From the NCBI GenBank assembly GCA_030641105.1, contig DAOWHZ010000098.1:1-14299 (forward strand): DNA of 14,299 bases. Reading direction: 5' to 3'. Under the pieces are notes generated by a model. It was not told the origin of the DNA. It did no database searches and saw only the letters and a program-made list of their open reading frames with translations. The translations under genes and the position numbers were made by a program. Below, piece after piece: positions 1 to 6,565 of the stretch. Position 1 is the first letter of the stretch. Each line of letters begins with the position of its first letter. Source of the DNA: a bacterium (lineage in GTDB: Bacteria; Patescibacteria; ABY1; BM507; VMTK01).

Positions 1-67
1 GTTCGCAATGACATATTATTTGTATATTTGTAGGAGATTTGTTGATTTGTGGGAGTTAAAAAAATAT

Positions 68-1090
68 ATGAGTAAAAAAGTTATTTTCAGTAAAAAAAAT
101 GTTCTAGTCACTGGCGGAGCCGGTTTTGTTGGCTCTCATCTTTGTGATGAATTAATTAAAACTTGCAAGGTAATATGCCTTGATAATTTTTCTACCGGAG
201 ACGAAAAGAATATCGACCATTTATTGGCTGAACCTGATTTTGTATTTTTGCGCCATGACATTACTGAACCGATTGATTTAGAAAGCTTGCCAGAGCTGCA
301 AAAATTCAAAATCCAGTTTCAGGGCCTTCAGGAAATTTATCATTTGGCCTGCCCGACTTCGCCAATAAATTTTGAAAAAAATAAAATAGCCACACTATTA
401 GCTAATTCTTACGGCATGAAAAACGCGCTTGACTTGGCGGTTAAGTATAAAGCGAAATTTTTGCATTTTTCTTCATCAGTTGTTTACGGGCCAAGGCGCG
501 AGGGCAACAAAAAGGTTGTTGAAGATGATATAGGTCTGGTTGATTTTTTGTCAGAGAGAAGCTCTTATGATGAAGGCAAAAGATTTGCTGAAACCATGGT
601 ATTAAATTATAGGCAGGCGCATAATATTGATGCAAAGATTTTTCGTGTTTTCAGAATTTATGGCCCGAGAATGAAATTAGACGAAGGTCTAATGATCCCG
701 GATTTTATTAGCAATGCTTTAGATAATAAAGATTTAGTGATCTTAGGTGATAAAGATTTTTCATCCTCTTTTTGCTATGTCAGCGATGTAGTTGACGCGA
801 GTTTAAAAATAATGGAAACTGATTTGACAGGCCCGCTTAATATCGGCTCTGATGTTGATATTAATGTAACTGATATTGCCCAGAAAATTATTAACGCGCT
901 GGAATCAAAGTCAAAAATAACTTATGCTGATAAATTTTTATTTATGACACCTCTTTGCTTGCCGGATATTGCCAAAGCCCGCAATGATTTGGGATGGATG
1001 CCGATTGTTACTTTGGAAAAGGGGCTGGAAAAGACTATTGAAGATCTGCGGGCGAGCAAAATGTTGAAGGGATTGGGACGAAATGTATAA
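68..1090 (+). CDS. NAD-dependent epimerase/dehydratase, UDP-glucuronate decarboxylase-like
   Basis: Short-chain (extended SDR) nucleotide-sugar enzyme, 340 aa from the chosen ATG. It most resembles UDP-glucuronate decarboxylases, which convert UDP-glucuronate to UDP-xylose in the cytoplasm for glycan synthesis. Visible motifs: Rossmann NAD site TGGAGFVG (residues 15-22), ACPTSP (95-99 region) matching the family's ACPASP block, catalytic Y167xxxK171 in YDEGK, and IYGPRM (197-202). An upstream in-frame ATG at 8 would add 20 unlike residues before the Rossmann strand, so the ATG at 68 is preferred. There is no convincing Shine-Dalgarno. Residues about 70-88 (LESLPELQKF...) look slightly longer than usual before the HLACP strand. 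It heads a plus-strand run of sugar-transfer genes. It could be a related 4-epimerase or dehydratase; the SDR assignment is firm, the exact substrate less so. Confidence 0.88.
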   Translation: MSKKVIFSKKNVLVTGGAGFVGSHLCDELIKTCKVICLDNFSTGDEKNIDHLLAEPDFVFLRHDITEPIDLESLPELQKFKIQFQGLQEIYHLACPTSPINFEKNKIATLLANSYGMKNALDLAVKYKAKFLHFSSSVVYGPRREGNKKVVEDDIGLVDFLSERSSYDEGKRFAETMVLNYRQAHNIDAKIFRVFRIYGPRMKLDEGLMIPDFISNALDNKDLVILGDKDFSSSFCYVSDVVDASLKIMETDLTGPLNIGSDVDINVTDIAQKIINALESKSKITYADKFLFMTPLCLPDIAKARNDLGWMPIVTLEKGLEKTIEDLRASKMLKGLGRNV

Positions 1091-1110
1091 TCCAAATCAA
1101 ATTAATAAAT

Positions 1111-1237
1111 ATAATCCAAATCTACAAATGCATCCAAATGCCGCAAATTGCTACAAATCAAATTAAAAAAATCGGATTATCTATATTTGATTTGTAGCTA
1201 TTTAGGGCATTTGGATGCATTTGGGGATTTGGATTTA
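1111..1237. repeat. Long imperfect inverted repeat (about 51-bp arms) before the GxxExxY gene
   Basis: The left arm (about 1113-1163) and right arm (about 1185-1236) are nearly perfect reverse complements separated by about 20 nt. They consist of tandem words such as ATCCAAAT and CAAATGC. The right arm recurs as a diverged direct copy at 1697-1750, on the far side of the GxxExxY gene. The element could fold into a very long hairpin in the spacer. It looks like a low-complexity intergenic repeat family rather than a gene. Confidence 0.9.
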
Positions 1238-1244
1238 TAGATAT

Positions 1245-1646
1245 ATGGATAAAGTTATACATAAGGAATTATCATATAAAATTACAGGTTTATTATTTAA
1301 AGCTCATAGTGATTTGGGTCGTTTTAGAAATGAAAAACAATACGGAGATTATTTTGAAGATTTATTAAAGAAAGAAAGCATAAAATATATTAGAGAGTAT
1401 AGATTTGAAGATCAGCAGTATGGGAAAGGTAAAGTAAGATGTGTATGCGATTTTATTATTGAAGACAAAATTATTTTAGAATTCAAAACTGTAGATTACA
1501 TTACTAAAAATGATTATTATCAAGTAAAGCGATATTTAGCAACACTAAATTTGGAATTAGCGATATTAGTTAATTTTAAGCAATACAGATTATCGCCAAA
1601 AAGAGTTTTAAATAGTGATTATCGTAATTCGAATGTTCCGAATTAA
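1245..1646 (+). CDS. GxxExxY protein (PD-(D/E)XK nuclease-like)
   Basis: A 133-aa protein from the ATG at 1245. The upstream ATG at 1215 lies inside the repeat arm and is unlikely to be the start. It matches the GxxExxY family (PF13366 type), small proteins of unknown cellular role with a restriction-endonuclease-like core. The core is visible: CDFIIEDKIILEFKT gives the aspartate and E-x-K of PD-(D/E)XK, followed by YYQVKRYL with the usual glutamine. The N-terminal signature is a diverged form (LGRFRNEKQYGDYFE). The gene is more AT-rich in codon choice (ATA, TTA, AGA) than the flanking sugar genes and is bracketed by copies of one repeat, which suggests it arrived as a unit. No Shine-Dalgarno is seen. 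Nuclease activity is inferred only from the fold. Confidence 0.85.
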   Translation: MDKVIHKELSYKITGLLFKAHSDLGRFRNEKQYGDYFEDLLKKESIKYIREYRFEDQQYGKGKVRCVCDFIIEDKIILEFKTVDYITKNDYYQVKRYLATLNLELAILVNFKQYRLSPKRVLNSDYRNSNVPN

Positions 1647-1690
1647 TATTTTACAAGGCACCTCGGGATTCTAAATACGAATTACCCGAG
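1625..1690. repeat. Two small hairpins at the GxxExxY 3' end
   Basis: A 7-bp stem TAATTCG/CGAATTA spans 1625-1645 and overlaps the stop codon. A second hairpin spans 1662-1690, with CTCGGG/CCCGAG plus an inner ATTC/GAAT pairing. Neither has a T tract, so they are structural repeats more than obvious terminators. Confidence 0.6.
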
Positions 1691-1696
1691 TAATTT

Positions 1697-1750
1697 ATTT
1701 GATTTGTAGCTATTTGGGGCATTTGGATACATTTGGGGATTCGGATTATT
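1697..1750. repeat. Second copy of the GxxExxY-flanking repeat arm
   Basis: This is a direct copy of the right arm at 1185-1236 with only a few substitutions. It ends just before the GT2 start codon. It has no complementary left arm here. Together with the copy upstream it places the GxxExxY gene between direct repeats. Confidence 0.85.
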
Positions 1751-1754
1751 TTTT

Positions 1755-2444
1755 ATGAAAACATTTTGCATCATCCCAGCTTATAATGAAGAAAAAACTA
1801 TTGTTGAAGTTATAAACAGCGTTAAGCCATTAGTTGATCAAGTGGTTGTGGTTGATGATGGCTCTGGTGATAGGACTTTTGAGCTGGCTGAAGCGCGGGA
1901 TGTTACAGTATTGCATCATATTATAAACAGAGGACAAGGTGCGGCTTTAAAAACAGGCACAGAGTATGCTTTGCGAAATGACGCGGATATTATTGTTCAT
2001 TTTGACGCTGATGGCCAGTTTTTAGCCAGTGATATGAAAAGTGTTGTTAAGCCAATAAAAGATGGAGTTGCTGATGTTGTTTTTGGTTCTCGTCTTTTAA
2101 ATAAACAATCAGACATTCCTTTTGTTAAAAAAAATATTATTTTACCCTTAGCAAAATTTGTTAATAGAATATTTTTTGGCATAAGAATGACAGATCCGCA
2201 AAGCGGATTTCGCGCTATGTCGGCTCAAGCCGCTAAACAAATAGATTGGCAACAAGACAGAATGGCTCATTGCTCGGAAATTTTATTTGCCGCGGGAAGG
2301 CGAAACGTCGACGTTTCGCCTTCCCGTGGAAATTTAAAGATTAAGGAAGTGCCAATAACAGTTATTTATCATAATTTTGGCCAACGGCTTAGCGATGGTT
2401 TTCGGATTTTAAAAGATTTGTTTTTAGCCAGACTTATAAATTGA
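1755..2444 (+). CDS. GT2 glycosyltransferase, polyprenyl-phosphate mannosyl/glucosyltransferase-like
   Basis: A 229-aa GT-A fold transferase of the dolichol-phosphate mannosyltransferase (DPM1) type, expected to move a sugar from a nucleotide donor to a lipid phosphate at the inner membrane face. Visible motifs: IPAYNEE (7-13), VVDDGSGDRT (32-41), the metal-binding DADGQ (84-88), GSRLL and DPQSGFRAMS. There is no C-terminal membrane domain; a small DUF2304 membrane protein follows, a pairing common for this family. Odd feature: codons about 180-192 (AGRRNVDVSPSRG) are encoded by a 34-bp perfect palindrome that looks like an in-frame insertion between SEILF and KIKEVP, two blocks normally closer together. 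No Shine-Dalgarno precedes the ATG. Acceptor and sugar are unknown. Confidence 0.9.
   Translation: MKTFCIIPAYNEEKTIVEVINSVKPLVDQVVVVDDGSGDRTFELAEARDVTVLHHIINRGQGAALKTGTEYALRNDADIIVHFDADGQFLASDMKSVVKPIKDGVADVVFGSRLLNKQSDIPFVKKNIILPLAKFVNRIFFGIRMTDPQSGFRAMSAQAAKQIDWQQDRMAHCSEILFAAGRRNVDVSPSRGNLKIKEVPITVIYHNFGQRLSDGFRILKDLFLARLIN
2293..2326. repeat. 34-bp perfect palindrome inside the GT2 coding sequence
   Basis: Perfect two-fold symmetry is centred between 2309 and 2310 in GTCGAC, with two more pairs (2290-2291 with 2328-2329) after one mismatch. The arms contain GAAGGCGA and TCGCCTTC, the same outer arms as the palindromes at 6566-6627 and 12863-12921. It is read in frame as part of the protein. 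Confidence 0.95.
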
Positions 2445-2451
2445 TGATTTA

Positions 2452-2527
2452 AAATTTAAGATTTAAAATTTATAAATAAGAAAGATTTCAAGATAATAAT
2501 AAATCTGAAATCTTAAATCTTAAATTA
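2452..2527. repeat. AT-rich inverted repeat between GT2 and DUF2304 genes
   Basis: Words of the AATTTAAGATTTAAAATTT type near 2452-2472 pair with a complementary run at about 2503-2527. A similar word family (CTTAAATCTAAAAT, repeated) reappears at 6667-6698 near the clpB stop. It is a low-complexity spacer repeat with no T tract typical of a terminator. Confidence 0.6.
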
Positions 2528-2530
2528 TTT

Positions 2531-2854
2531 ATGTTTCAACAAACAATTGCTTTGATAATAATAGCTTTTTTTCTAGCAAGACTTTTTTGGCAGAAACAAA
2601 AAAAGCAGATTGGAGCCGGAGAATTTATTTTTTGGCTTGTTTTTTGGCTGTTAGCCGCTATAGCCATGATATGCTTAAAATGGATTGACAGATTAGTGGC
2701 TGGTTTGGGTTTTTCAGCCATGGGCATAGAAGTGCTCCTTTATATAGCCGTGGCTATTTTATTTTATTTTATTTTTAGGTTAAGATTAAGGTTAGAAAAG
2801 ATTGAAAAAGATATAACTAAGATTGTTAGAAATATTGCGCTTAAAAATAAATAA
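2531..2854 (+). CDS. DUF2304 family small membrane protein
   Basis: A 107-aa integral membrane protein with three predicted helices: about 3-19 (IALIIIAFFLARLF), 31-50 (FIFWLVFWLLAAIAMICLKW) and 66-86 (GIEVLLYIAVAILFYFIFRL). A basic, charged tail (RLRLEKIEKDITKIVRN) follows, probably a short amphipathic or coiled segment. Architecture and composition match DUF2304, often encoded next to DPM1-like GT2 enzymes and thought to help hold or assist the soluble transferase at the membrane. Here it follows the GT2 gene by 86 bp, fitting that pairing. No Shine-Dalgarno is visible before the ATG. The biochemical role is not established. Confidence 0.82.
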   Translation: MFQQTIALIIIAFFLARLFWQKQKKQIGAGEFIFWLVFWLLAAIAMICLKWIDRLVAGLGFSAMGIEVLLYIAVAILFYFIFRLRLRLEKIEKDITKIVRNIALKNK

Positions 2855-2899
2855 TAGAGTTGATAAAATTAAAATATTCAGGCAATTTTCAAGCTTTTT

Positions 2900-2976
2900 G
2901 TTAAATTAGTTAAATATGTTAAATTAGTTAATTTAATAATGAACCAAGAACTAATTTAACGTATTTAACTAATAAC
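2900..2976. repeat. Inverted repeat of TTAAATTAGTTAAA words
   Basis: A left arm at about 2900-2929 pairs with about 2948-2976 over roughly 27 bp with few mismatches. It lies in the 204-bp spacer between the DUF2304 and membrane-protein genes. Otherwise that spacer shows no gene or clear promoter. Confidence 0.7.
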
Positions 2977-3058
2977 AAAAATTATTGCAAAATAATTCAA
3001 ACATTAATTATTATTAATAGGCTGTTCATGCATTAACGCGTGAAGCTTCATTAATTAT

Positions 3059-3469
3059 ATGAACGCAAAAGACATGATTATTGATTTCATCAATGACATT
3101 TTTGCAATTATTTTAATCGGCCTTTGTATTATGTTTTTTATTATCGGAGACCGTTTTGAAGCGTTTGGCCAATTCATGAAAGCGCTATTTCCTTTAGCGG
3201 TTTTTGTAATTATTTTTTTAGTTAAGTTTAGAATCAATAGGATGCAGTTGAAGAAAAGAGAAAATGAGAATAATCCAGAAATAGTCTTGCGTATAACTTA
3301 TGTTGATAAATTAATATTTGATGTTTTAATCTATTTATTGCCAATAATAATAGTTGGCATCGCTTTTATTGCTAATAAACAAATTACTTTAGTGGATATT
3401 TTTCAAGCCATAGCTGCCTTTTTAATAATGTATTTTTGGCAGAGAATTTTATTTAAAAAGGAAGGTTAG
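3059..3469 (+). CDS. Hypothetical four-helix membrane protein
   Basis: A 136-aa protein of unknown family. Four hydrophobic segments are visible: about 9-28 (FINDIFAIILIGLCIMFFII), 41-58 (KALFPLAVFVIIFLVKF), 85-105 (LIFDVLIYLLPIIIVGIAFIA) and 112-130 (LVDIFQAIAAFLIMYFWQRI). A charged linker (RMQLKKRENENNPE) joins helices 2 and 3. No catalytic motif or signal peptide is recognised. It sits in the plus-strand glycan region between DUF2304 and a GT4 gene, but 200-280 bp repeat-bearing spacers on both sides mean co-transcription is not shown. No Shine-Dalgarno precedes the ATG. Its length, hydrophobic pattern and clean reading frame support a real gene. Confidence 0.7.
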   Translation: MNAKDMIIDFINDIFAIILIGLCIMFFIIGDRFEAFGQFMKALFPLAVFVIIFLVKFRINRMQLKKRENENNPEIVLRITYVDKLIFDVLIYLLPIIIVGIAFIANKQITLVDIFQAIAAFLIMYFWQRILFKKEG

Positions 3470-3543
3470 ATTATTAATTTTAAATACCATTCGTATTATA
3501 AGGTTGAGATTGGCTTAAAAATGAAACGTTTTTTATATAAATA

Positions 3544-3694
3544 CCAAATTTCAAATCCCAAATAACAAACAAATCCCAAATAATAATGTCCAAAATTTCA
3601 AATTGCTAATAACATTAATTTTAGCTCTTTAAAGTTTTGGTTTTTGGAATTTGAAACATTGAAATTTATTTGTTATTTGGGATTTGAAATTTGG
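3544..3694. repeat. Long inverted repeat of CAAATCCCAAAT-type words
   Basis: The left arm 3544-3569 is a perfect 26-nt reverse complement of 3669-3694, and weaker complementarity continues inward to about 3600 and 3640. The arms are built of the words AAATTTCAAATCCCAAATAAC. This is the main content of the 279-bp spacer before the first GT4 gene; no gene is seen in it. A weak promoter-like pair (TTGAAC near 3706, TATTAA about 18 nt later) may serve the GT4 gene. Confidence 0.88.
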
Positions 3695-3748
3695 GATTTC
3701 AAAAATTGAACATTTCATTTTCGTATCAATATTAACCATTATATTTCT

Positions 3749-4948
3749 ATGAAAATTGCGCAAATAGTCTGTACTTTTCCGCCATATAAAGGCGGCATGG
3801 GCAACAGCGCTTATCAGTTTGCAAAGGTTATGGCAAAATCAGGGCATGATGTAACTGTTTTTACACCTAATTATACCTTGCCCCTTGTCCGATTGCGCGG
3901 CCAGGTTGGCCTAATCCCTTTTCTAAATAGGAGAGGGGAATTTACAGGAGAGAATAAAGTGCGGGGAGTAAAAATTATTAGATTAAAACCATTGTTCAAA
4001 TACGGAAATGCGGCTTTTTTGCCGCAATTATTATGGCGATTGAAAAATTATGATATTGTGCATCTGCATTACCCTTTTTACGGAGCGGCTGAAATTGTGA
4101 TGTTAAGAAAAATGCTGTTTGGCAAAAAAATAAAATTAATTGTTCATTATCATATGGATTCAACAGCAAAAGGGATTAAAGGGTTTATTGTTAAAATTTT
4201 CCGATTATTTGTTTTGCCAATTTTATTAAAGCAAGCTAAAATCATCACTTGCGCTTCATTGGATTATGTTAAGCATTCTGTTTTAGCTAGTTATTATAAA
4301 AAACATCAAAAAAAATTCAGGCAAACTTTTTTTGGCGTTGATTTAGAGCAATTTGTGATTTATCATGACCATAAAAATAAAGAGAGAAAAAACAAAGTTG
4401 TTTTATTTGTAGGCGGCTTAGATAAGGCGCATTATTTTAAGGGGTTGGAAAATTTATTAAAAGCGATTAAAATTGTCAGGCAAGATTTGCGTGATGATGT
4501 TTTATTAAATATAGTTGGCGAAGGTGAGCTAAAGCCATATTATAAAAATTTAGCAAAACAGTTAAAGGTTGCAGAGCATGTTCACTTCGCAGAAAATGCG
4601 GACAATAATAAGTTAGTTGATTATTATAATTATTGCGATGCAGTGGTTTTGCCGTCAGTTAACCAGGGCGAGGCGTTTGGCTTAGTTCTGCTTGAGGCCA
4701 TGGCCTGCGCCAAGCCGGTTATTGCTTCTAACCTGCCCGGGGTTAGGAGCGTTTTTAAAAATGGCAAGCATGGCTTGTTGGTCAAGCCCGATAATGTAGC
4801 TGATTTAGTTGATAAATTAAAAATTATTTTACAAGATAGTGTGTTGGCGGAAAAAATGGGGCAGGCGGGCAGGAAGCTGGTTGAAGAACAATATACATGG
4901 GGGAAGGTGGGTAAACGATTGGATTTGATTTATCGCCATATTTGTTAA
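3749..4948 (+). CDS. GT4 family glycosyltransferase
   Basis: A 399-aa GT-B retaining glycosyltransferase that would transfer a nucleotide-activated sugar onto a growing surface glycan at the cytoplasmic membrane face. Visible landmarks: N-terminal acceptor domain beginning KIAQIVCTFPPYKGGMG, HLHYPFYGA in the N domain, the strand VVLFVGGLDKAHYFKGLENLLKA that opens the donor-binding domain, and the EX7E motif within GEAFGLVLLEAMACAKPVIA. The closing helix is typical (LAEKMGQAGRKLVEEQYTW). Length is normal. A stretch at residues about 48-66 (LPLVRLRGQVGLIPFLNRR) is encoded by two small hairpins (3899-3938) and may be a repeat-derived insertion. No strong Shine-Dalgarno. Sugar and acceptor cannot be told from sequence. 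Confidence 0.92.
   Translation: MKIAQIVCTFPPYKGGMGNSAYQFAKVMAKSGHDVTVFTPNYTLPLVRLRGQVGLIPFLNRRGEFTGENKVRGVKIIRLKPLFKYGNAAFLPQLLWRLKNYDIVHLHYPFYGAAEIVMLRKMLFGKKIKLIVHYHMDSTAKGIKGFIVKIFRLFVLPILLKQAKIITCASLDYVKHSVLASYYKKHQKKFRQTFFGVDLEQFVIYHDHKNKERKNKVVLFVGGLDKAHYFKGLENLLKAIKIVRQDLRDDVLLNIVGEGELKPYYKNLAKQLKVAEHVHFAENADNNKLVDYYNYCDAVVLPSVNQGEAFGLVLLEAMACAKPVIASNLPGVRSVFKNGKHGLLVKPDNVADLVDKLKIILQDSVLAEKMGQAGRKLVEEQYTWGKVGKRLDLIYRHIC
3899..3938. repeat. Two small hairpins inside the first GT4 gene
   Basis: GGCCA/TGGCC with a 3-nt loop lies at 3899-3911. A G:T-containing stem of CCCTTTTCT with GGAGAGGGG follows at 3916-3938. They lie in frame in a region variable among GT4 proteins. This is weaker than the other coding palindromes. 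Confidence 0.4.
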
Positions 4949-4969
4949 ATGTGTTTTAAAAGAAAATGA

Positions 4970-4989
4970 GTCAGCCGTTTTTGGCTGAC
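4970..4989. terminator. Hairpin terminator between GT4 and the cysteine-rich gene
   Basis: Stem GTCAGCC/GGCTGAC with a 6-nt loop. Read on the minus strand it is followed by a T-rich run (TCATTTTCTTTT), so it best terminates the cysteine-rich gene ending at 4997. On the plus strand the tail (CATATTTTA) is weaker, but it may also end the GT4 transcript from 3749-4948. Confidence 0.75.
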
Positions 4990-4996
4990 CCATATT

Positions 4997-5239
4997 TTAC
5001 TTGCATTGTTTATGTTTTTTCTCAAATTCAATGACTGTTTCCCAATTAACATTTTCGATCATTTTGCGACATTTTTTACATGTCGCATTAAAAGTTGCTT
5101 TACACACGCATCTATCGCCATTGAGTTCCTCGAGCGTGATTTTGGATATCGAGATAAAAATACTTGAAAATTTCTTTAATAGTTTTTTACTACAAAGCAT
5201 TTCTACACATATACAATGTACGTTATATTGAATACCCAT
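4997..5239 (-). CDS. Hypothetical cysteine-rich small protein
   Basis: An 80-aa protein of unrecognised family with eight cysteines: C9xC11, C16, C44xC46, C54xxC57 and C79, plus H8 and H76. The C44-C57 group (RCVCKATFNATCKKCRK) could bind one zinc or iron centre; this is inference. No signal peptide or membrane helix is clear. An overlapping plus-strand frame (5001-5231) exists, but the minus frame is preferred: AGGGGG lies 9 nt before its ATG (5254-5249), and a minus-strand terminator follows its stop. The gene is oriented against all its neighbours in the glycan region, suggesting an independently acquired or regulated unit. Function is unknown. Confidence 0.68.
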   Translation of the reverse strand: MGIQYNVHCICVEMLCSKKLLKKFSSIFISISKITLEELNGDRCVCKATFNATCKKCRKMIENVNWETVIEFEKKHKQCK

Positions 5240-5315
5240 TTTTTATTACCCCCTTTTTTTTGAAATGATCGTAAATTTTATTTTAATTTTAATTCAATTT
5301 TAATATTTTGTCAAA

Positions 5316-6554
5316 ATGAAAATTTGTTTAATTAATAATTTATATAAACCATACAATCGCGGCGGAGCCGAGCGAATTGTTGAACTGATTGCGCAAGGCC
5401 TGCAAAGTCAGGGCCATGATGTTTTTGTGATAACCACAAAATCGCGTAACGCACAACGTGTAACCCCGCAAATGCTCCGCAAAACGGGGCAGGCGCGTAA
5501 TGCTCAGCAGAAAATTTATTATATAAATGCTTTATATTATAATCTTGCTGTTTTGCCTAAATTTTTACGGCTGTTTTGGCATTTGGGTGATATGTTTGAT
5601 GTTGGCAGTTACTTTAGAGTAAAATCAATTTTAAAAAAAGAAAAACCGGATATTGCAATGACGCATAATTTAAAAGGTGTTGGCTATTTGATTCCTAAAG
5701 CTATAAAAAGTTTAAGCATAAAGCATATACATACTTTGCATGATATTCAATTATTGCATCCGTCTGGTTTAATGATTTGTGGCAAGGAAAAACAGGTTGA
5801 TAGTGTTTTGGCAAAGATGTACGCGAGTATCTGTCGTTGGCTCTTTGGTTTTCCAGATATTGTGATTTCACCGTCTAAGTGGTTAATGAAGATGCATACG
5901 GATAGAGGGTTTTTTAAGGAATCAGAGAAGGTGGTAATTTTTAATCCCTACCCCTCACCCCCCTGTCTGCGCAGGCAGGCAACCCCTCTTCCGCTGCGGC
6001 GGGAGAGGGGAGTTGAAATTCAAACTAAAAATGGCAAATTCAATTTTTTATATGTCGGCCAGATTGAAGAGCATAAAGGCGTATTATTTTTAATTAAAAT
6101 TTTTAAGATGCTACGCGAGGATTTAGAAGATGCAAACTGTGAGTTAATAATTATTGGAGATGGTTCAAAATTAAAACAAGCTCAAAAATTAGCTGGTGAT
6201 GATAGCGGGGTAAAATTTTTAGGCAGAGTTGGTAATAAAGACTTACTGATGATGATGCAGGAATATAATATTTTAGTTGTGCCGTCCTTATGTTATGAAA
6301 ATTCTCCAACTGTGATTTATGAAGCATTAAGCGCTGGTTTGCCTGTTATTGCTTCGCGAATTGGCGGTATTACAGAATTAATCCATAAAACAGCAGGAAT
6401 TTTGTTTAAGCCGGATAATCACGGTGATTTAATGTATCAGATGAAATGGGCCATGGAACATAGTGAGGAGTTGCGGGAAATAAGCGAGACAGGAAAAGAA
6501 AAAGTTAAGCAATTTGGGCTTGATTTTTATATTAAAAATTTGGTAAAAATGTAG
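5316..6554 (+). CDS. GT4 family glycosyltransferase with in-frame repeat insertions
   Basis: A 412-aa GT-B glycosyltransferase, a second GT4 enzyme of the surface-glycan region. It opens with KICLINNLYKPYNRGGAERI, the usual acceptor-domain start. The donor domain begins at FNFLYVGQIEEHKGV, and the EX7E block is ENSPTVIYEALSAGLPVIAS. Two stretches look foreign to the fold. Residues 212-234 (YPSPPCLRRQATPLPLRRER...) are encoded by two tandem GC-rich hairpins and sit in the linker between VVIFNP and NGKFNFLYVG. Residues about 43-63 (SRNAQR...ARNAQQ) are encoded by a hairpin flanked by near-direct repeats. The frame stays open through both. No Shine-Dalgarno. The gene ends 11 bp before a bidirectional palindrome. 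Substrates are not deducible. Confidence 0.92.
   Translation: MKICLINNLYKPYNRGGAERIVELIAQGLQSQGHDVFVITTKSRNAQRVTPQMLRKTGQARNAQQKIYYINALYYNLAVLPKFLRLFWHLGDMFDVGSYFRVKSILKKEKPDIAMTHNLKGVGYLIPKAIKSLSIKHIHTLHDIQLLHPSGLMICGKEKQVDSVLAKMYASICRWLFGFPDIVISPSKWLMKMHTDRGFFKESEKVVIFNPYPSPPCLRRQATPLPLRRERGVEIQTKNGKFNFLYVGQIEEHKGVLFLIKIFKMLREDLEDANCELIIIGDGSKLKQAQKLAGDDSGVKFLGRVGNKDLLMMMQEYNILVVPSLCYENSPTVIYEALSAGLPVIASRIGGITELIHKTAGILFKPDNHGDLMYQMKWAMEHSEELREISETGKEKVKQFGLDFYIKNLVKM
5444..5503. repeat. Hairpin flanked by near-direct repeats inside the second GT4 gene
   Basis: CCCCG (5464-5468) pairs with CGGGG (5485-5489), with an inner TGC/GCA pairing. The flanks CGCGTAACGC (5444-5453) and GCGCGTAATGC (5493-5503) are similar and make the protein repeat SRNAQR/ARNAQQ. 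It is GC-rich compared with its surroundings. It is a candidate in-frame insertion, less certain than the one at 5949-6011. Confidence 0.55.
5949..6011. repeat. Tandem GC-rich hairpins inside the second GT4 gene
   Basis: The first hairpin is CCTGTCTGC/GCAGGCAGG at 5962-5979 with one G:T pair. The second is a 12-bp stem, CCCCTCTTCCGC (5983-5994) with GCGGGAGAGGGG (5999-6010), again with one G:T pair and a 4-nt loop. The first hairpin shares a 15-nt exact stretch (5962-5976) with the minus strand of 12528-12542, so it is a dispersed repeat. It is translated in frame as residues 212-234. Confidence 0.88.
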
Positions 6555-6565
6555 AATTTGAAGTA

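Noticed and set aside
1111..3694. CRISPR array suggested by repeated short words in spacers
   Set aside because: The words are tandem or mirrored, not regular repeats separated by unique spacers, and no cas gene is present.
5001..5231. Plus-strand 76-aa frame opposite the cysteine-rich gene
   Set aside because: It has no ribosome site, and the minus frame has both a ribosome site and a terminator.
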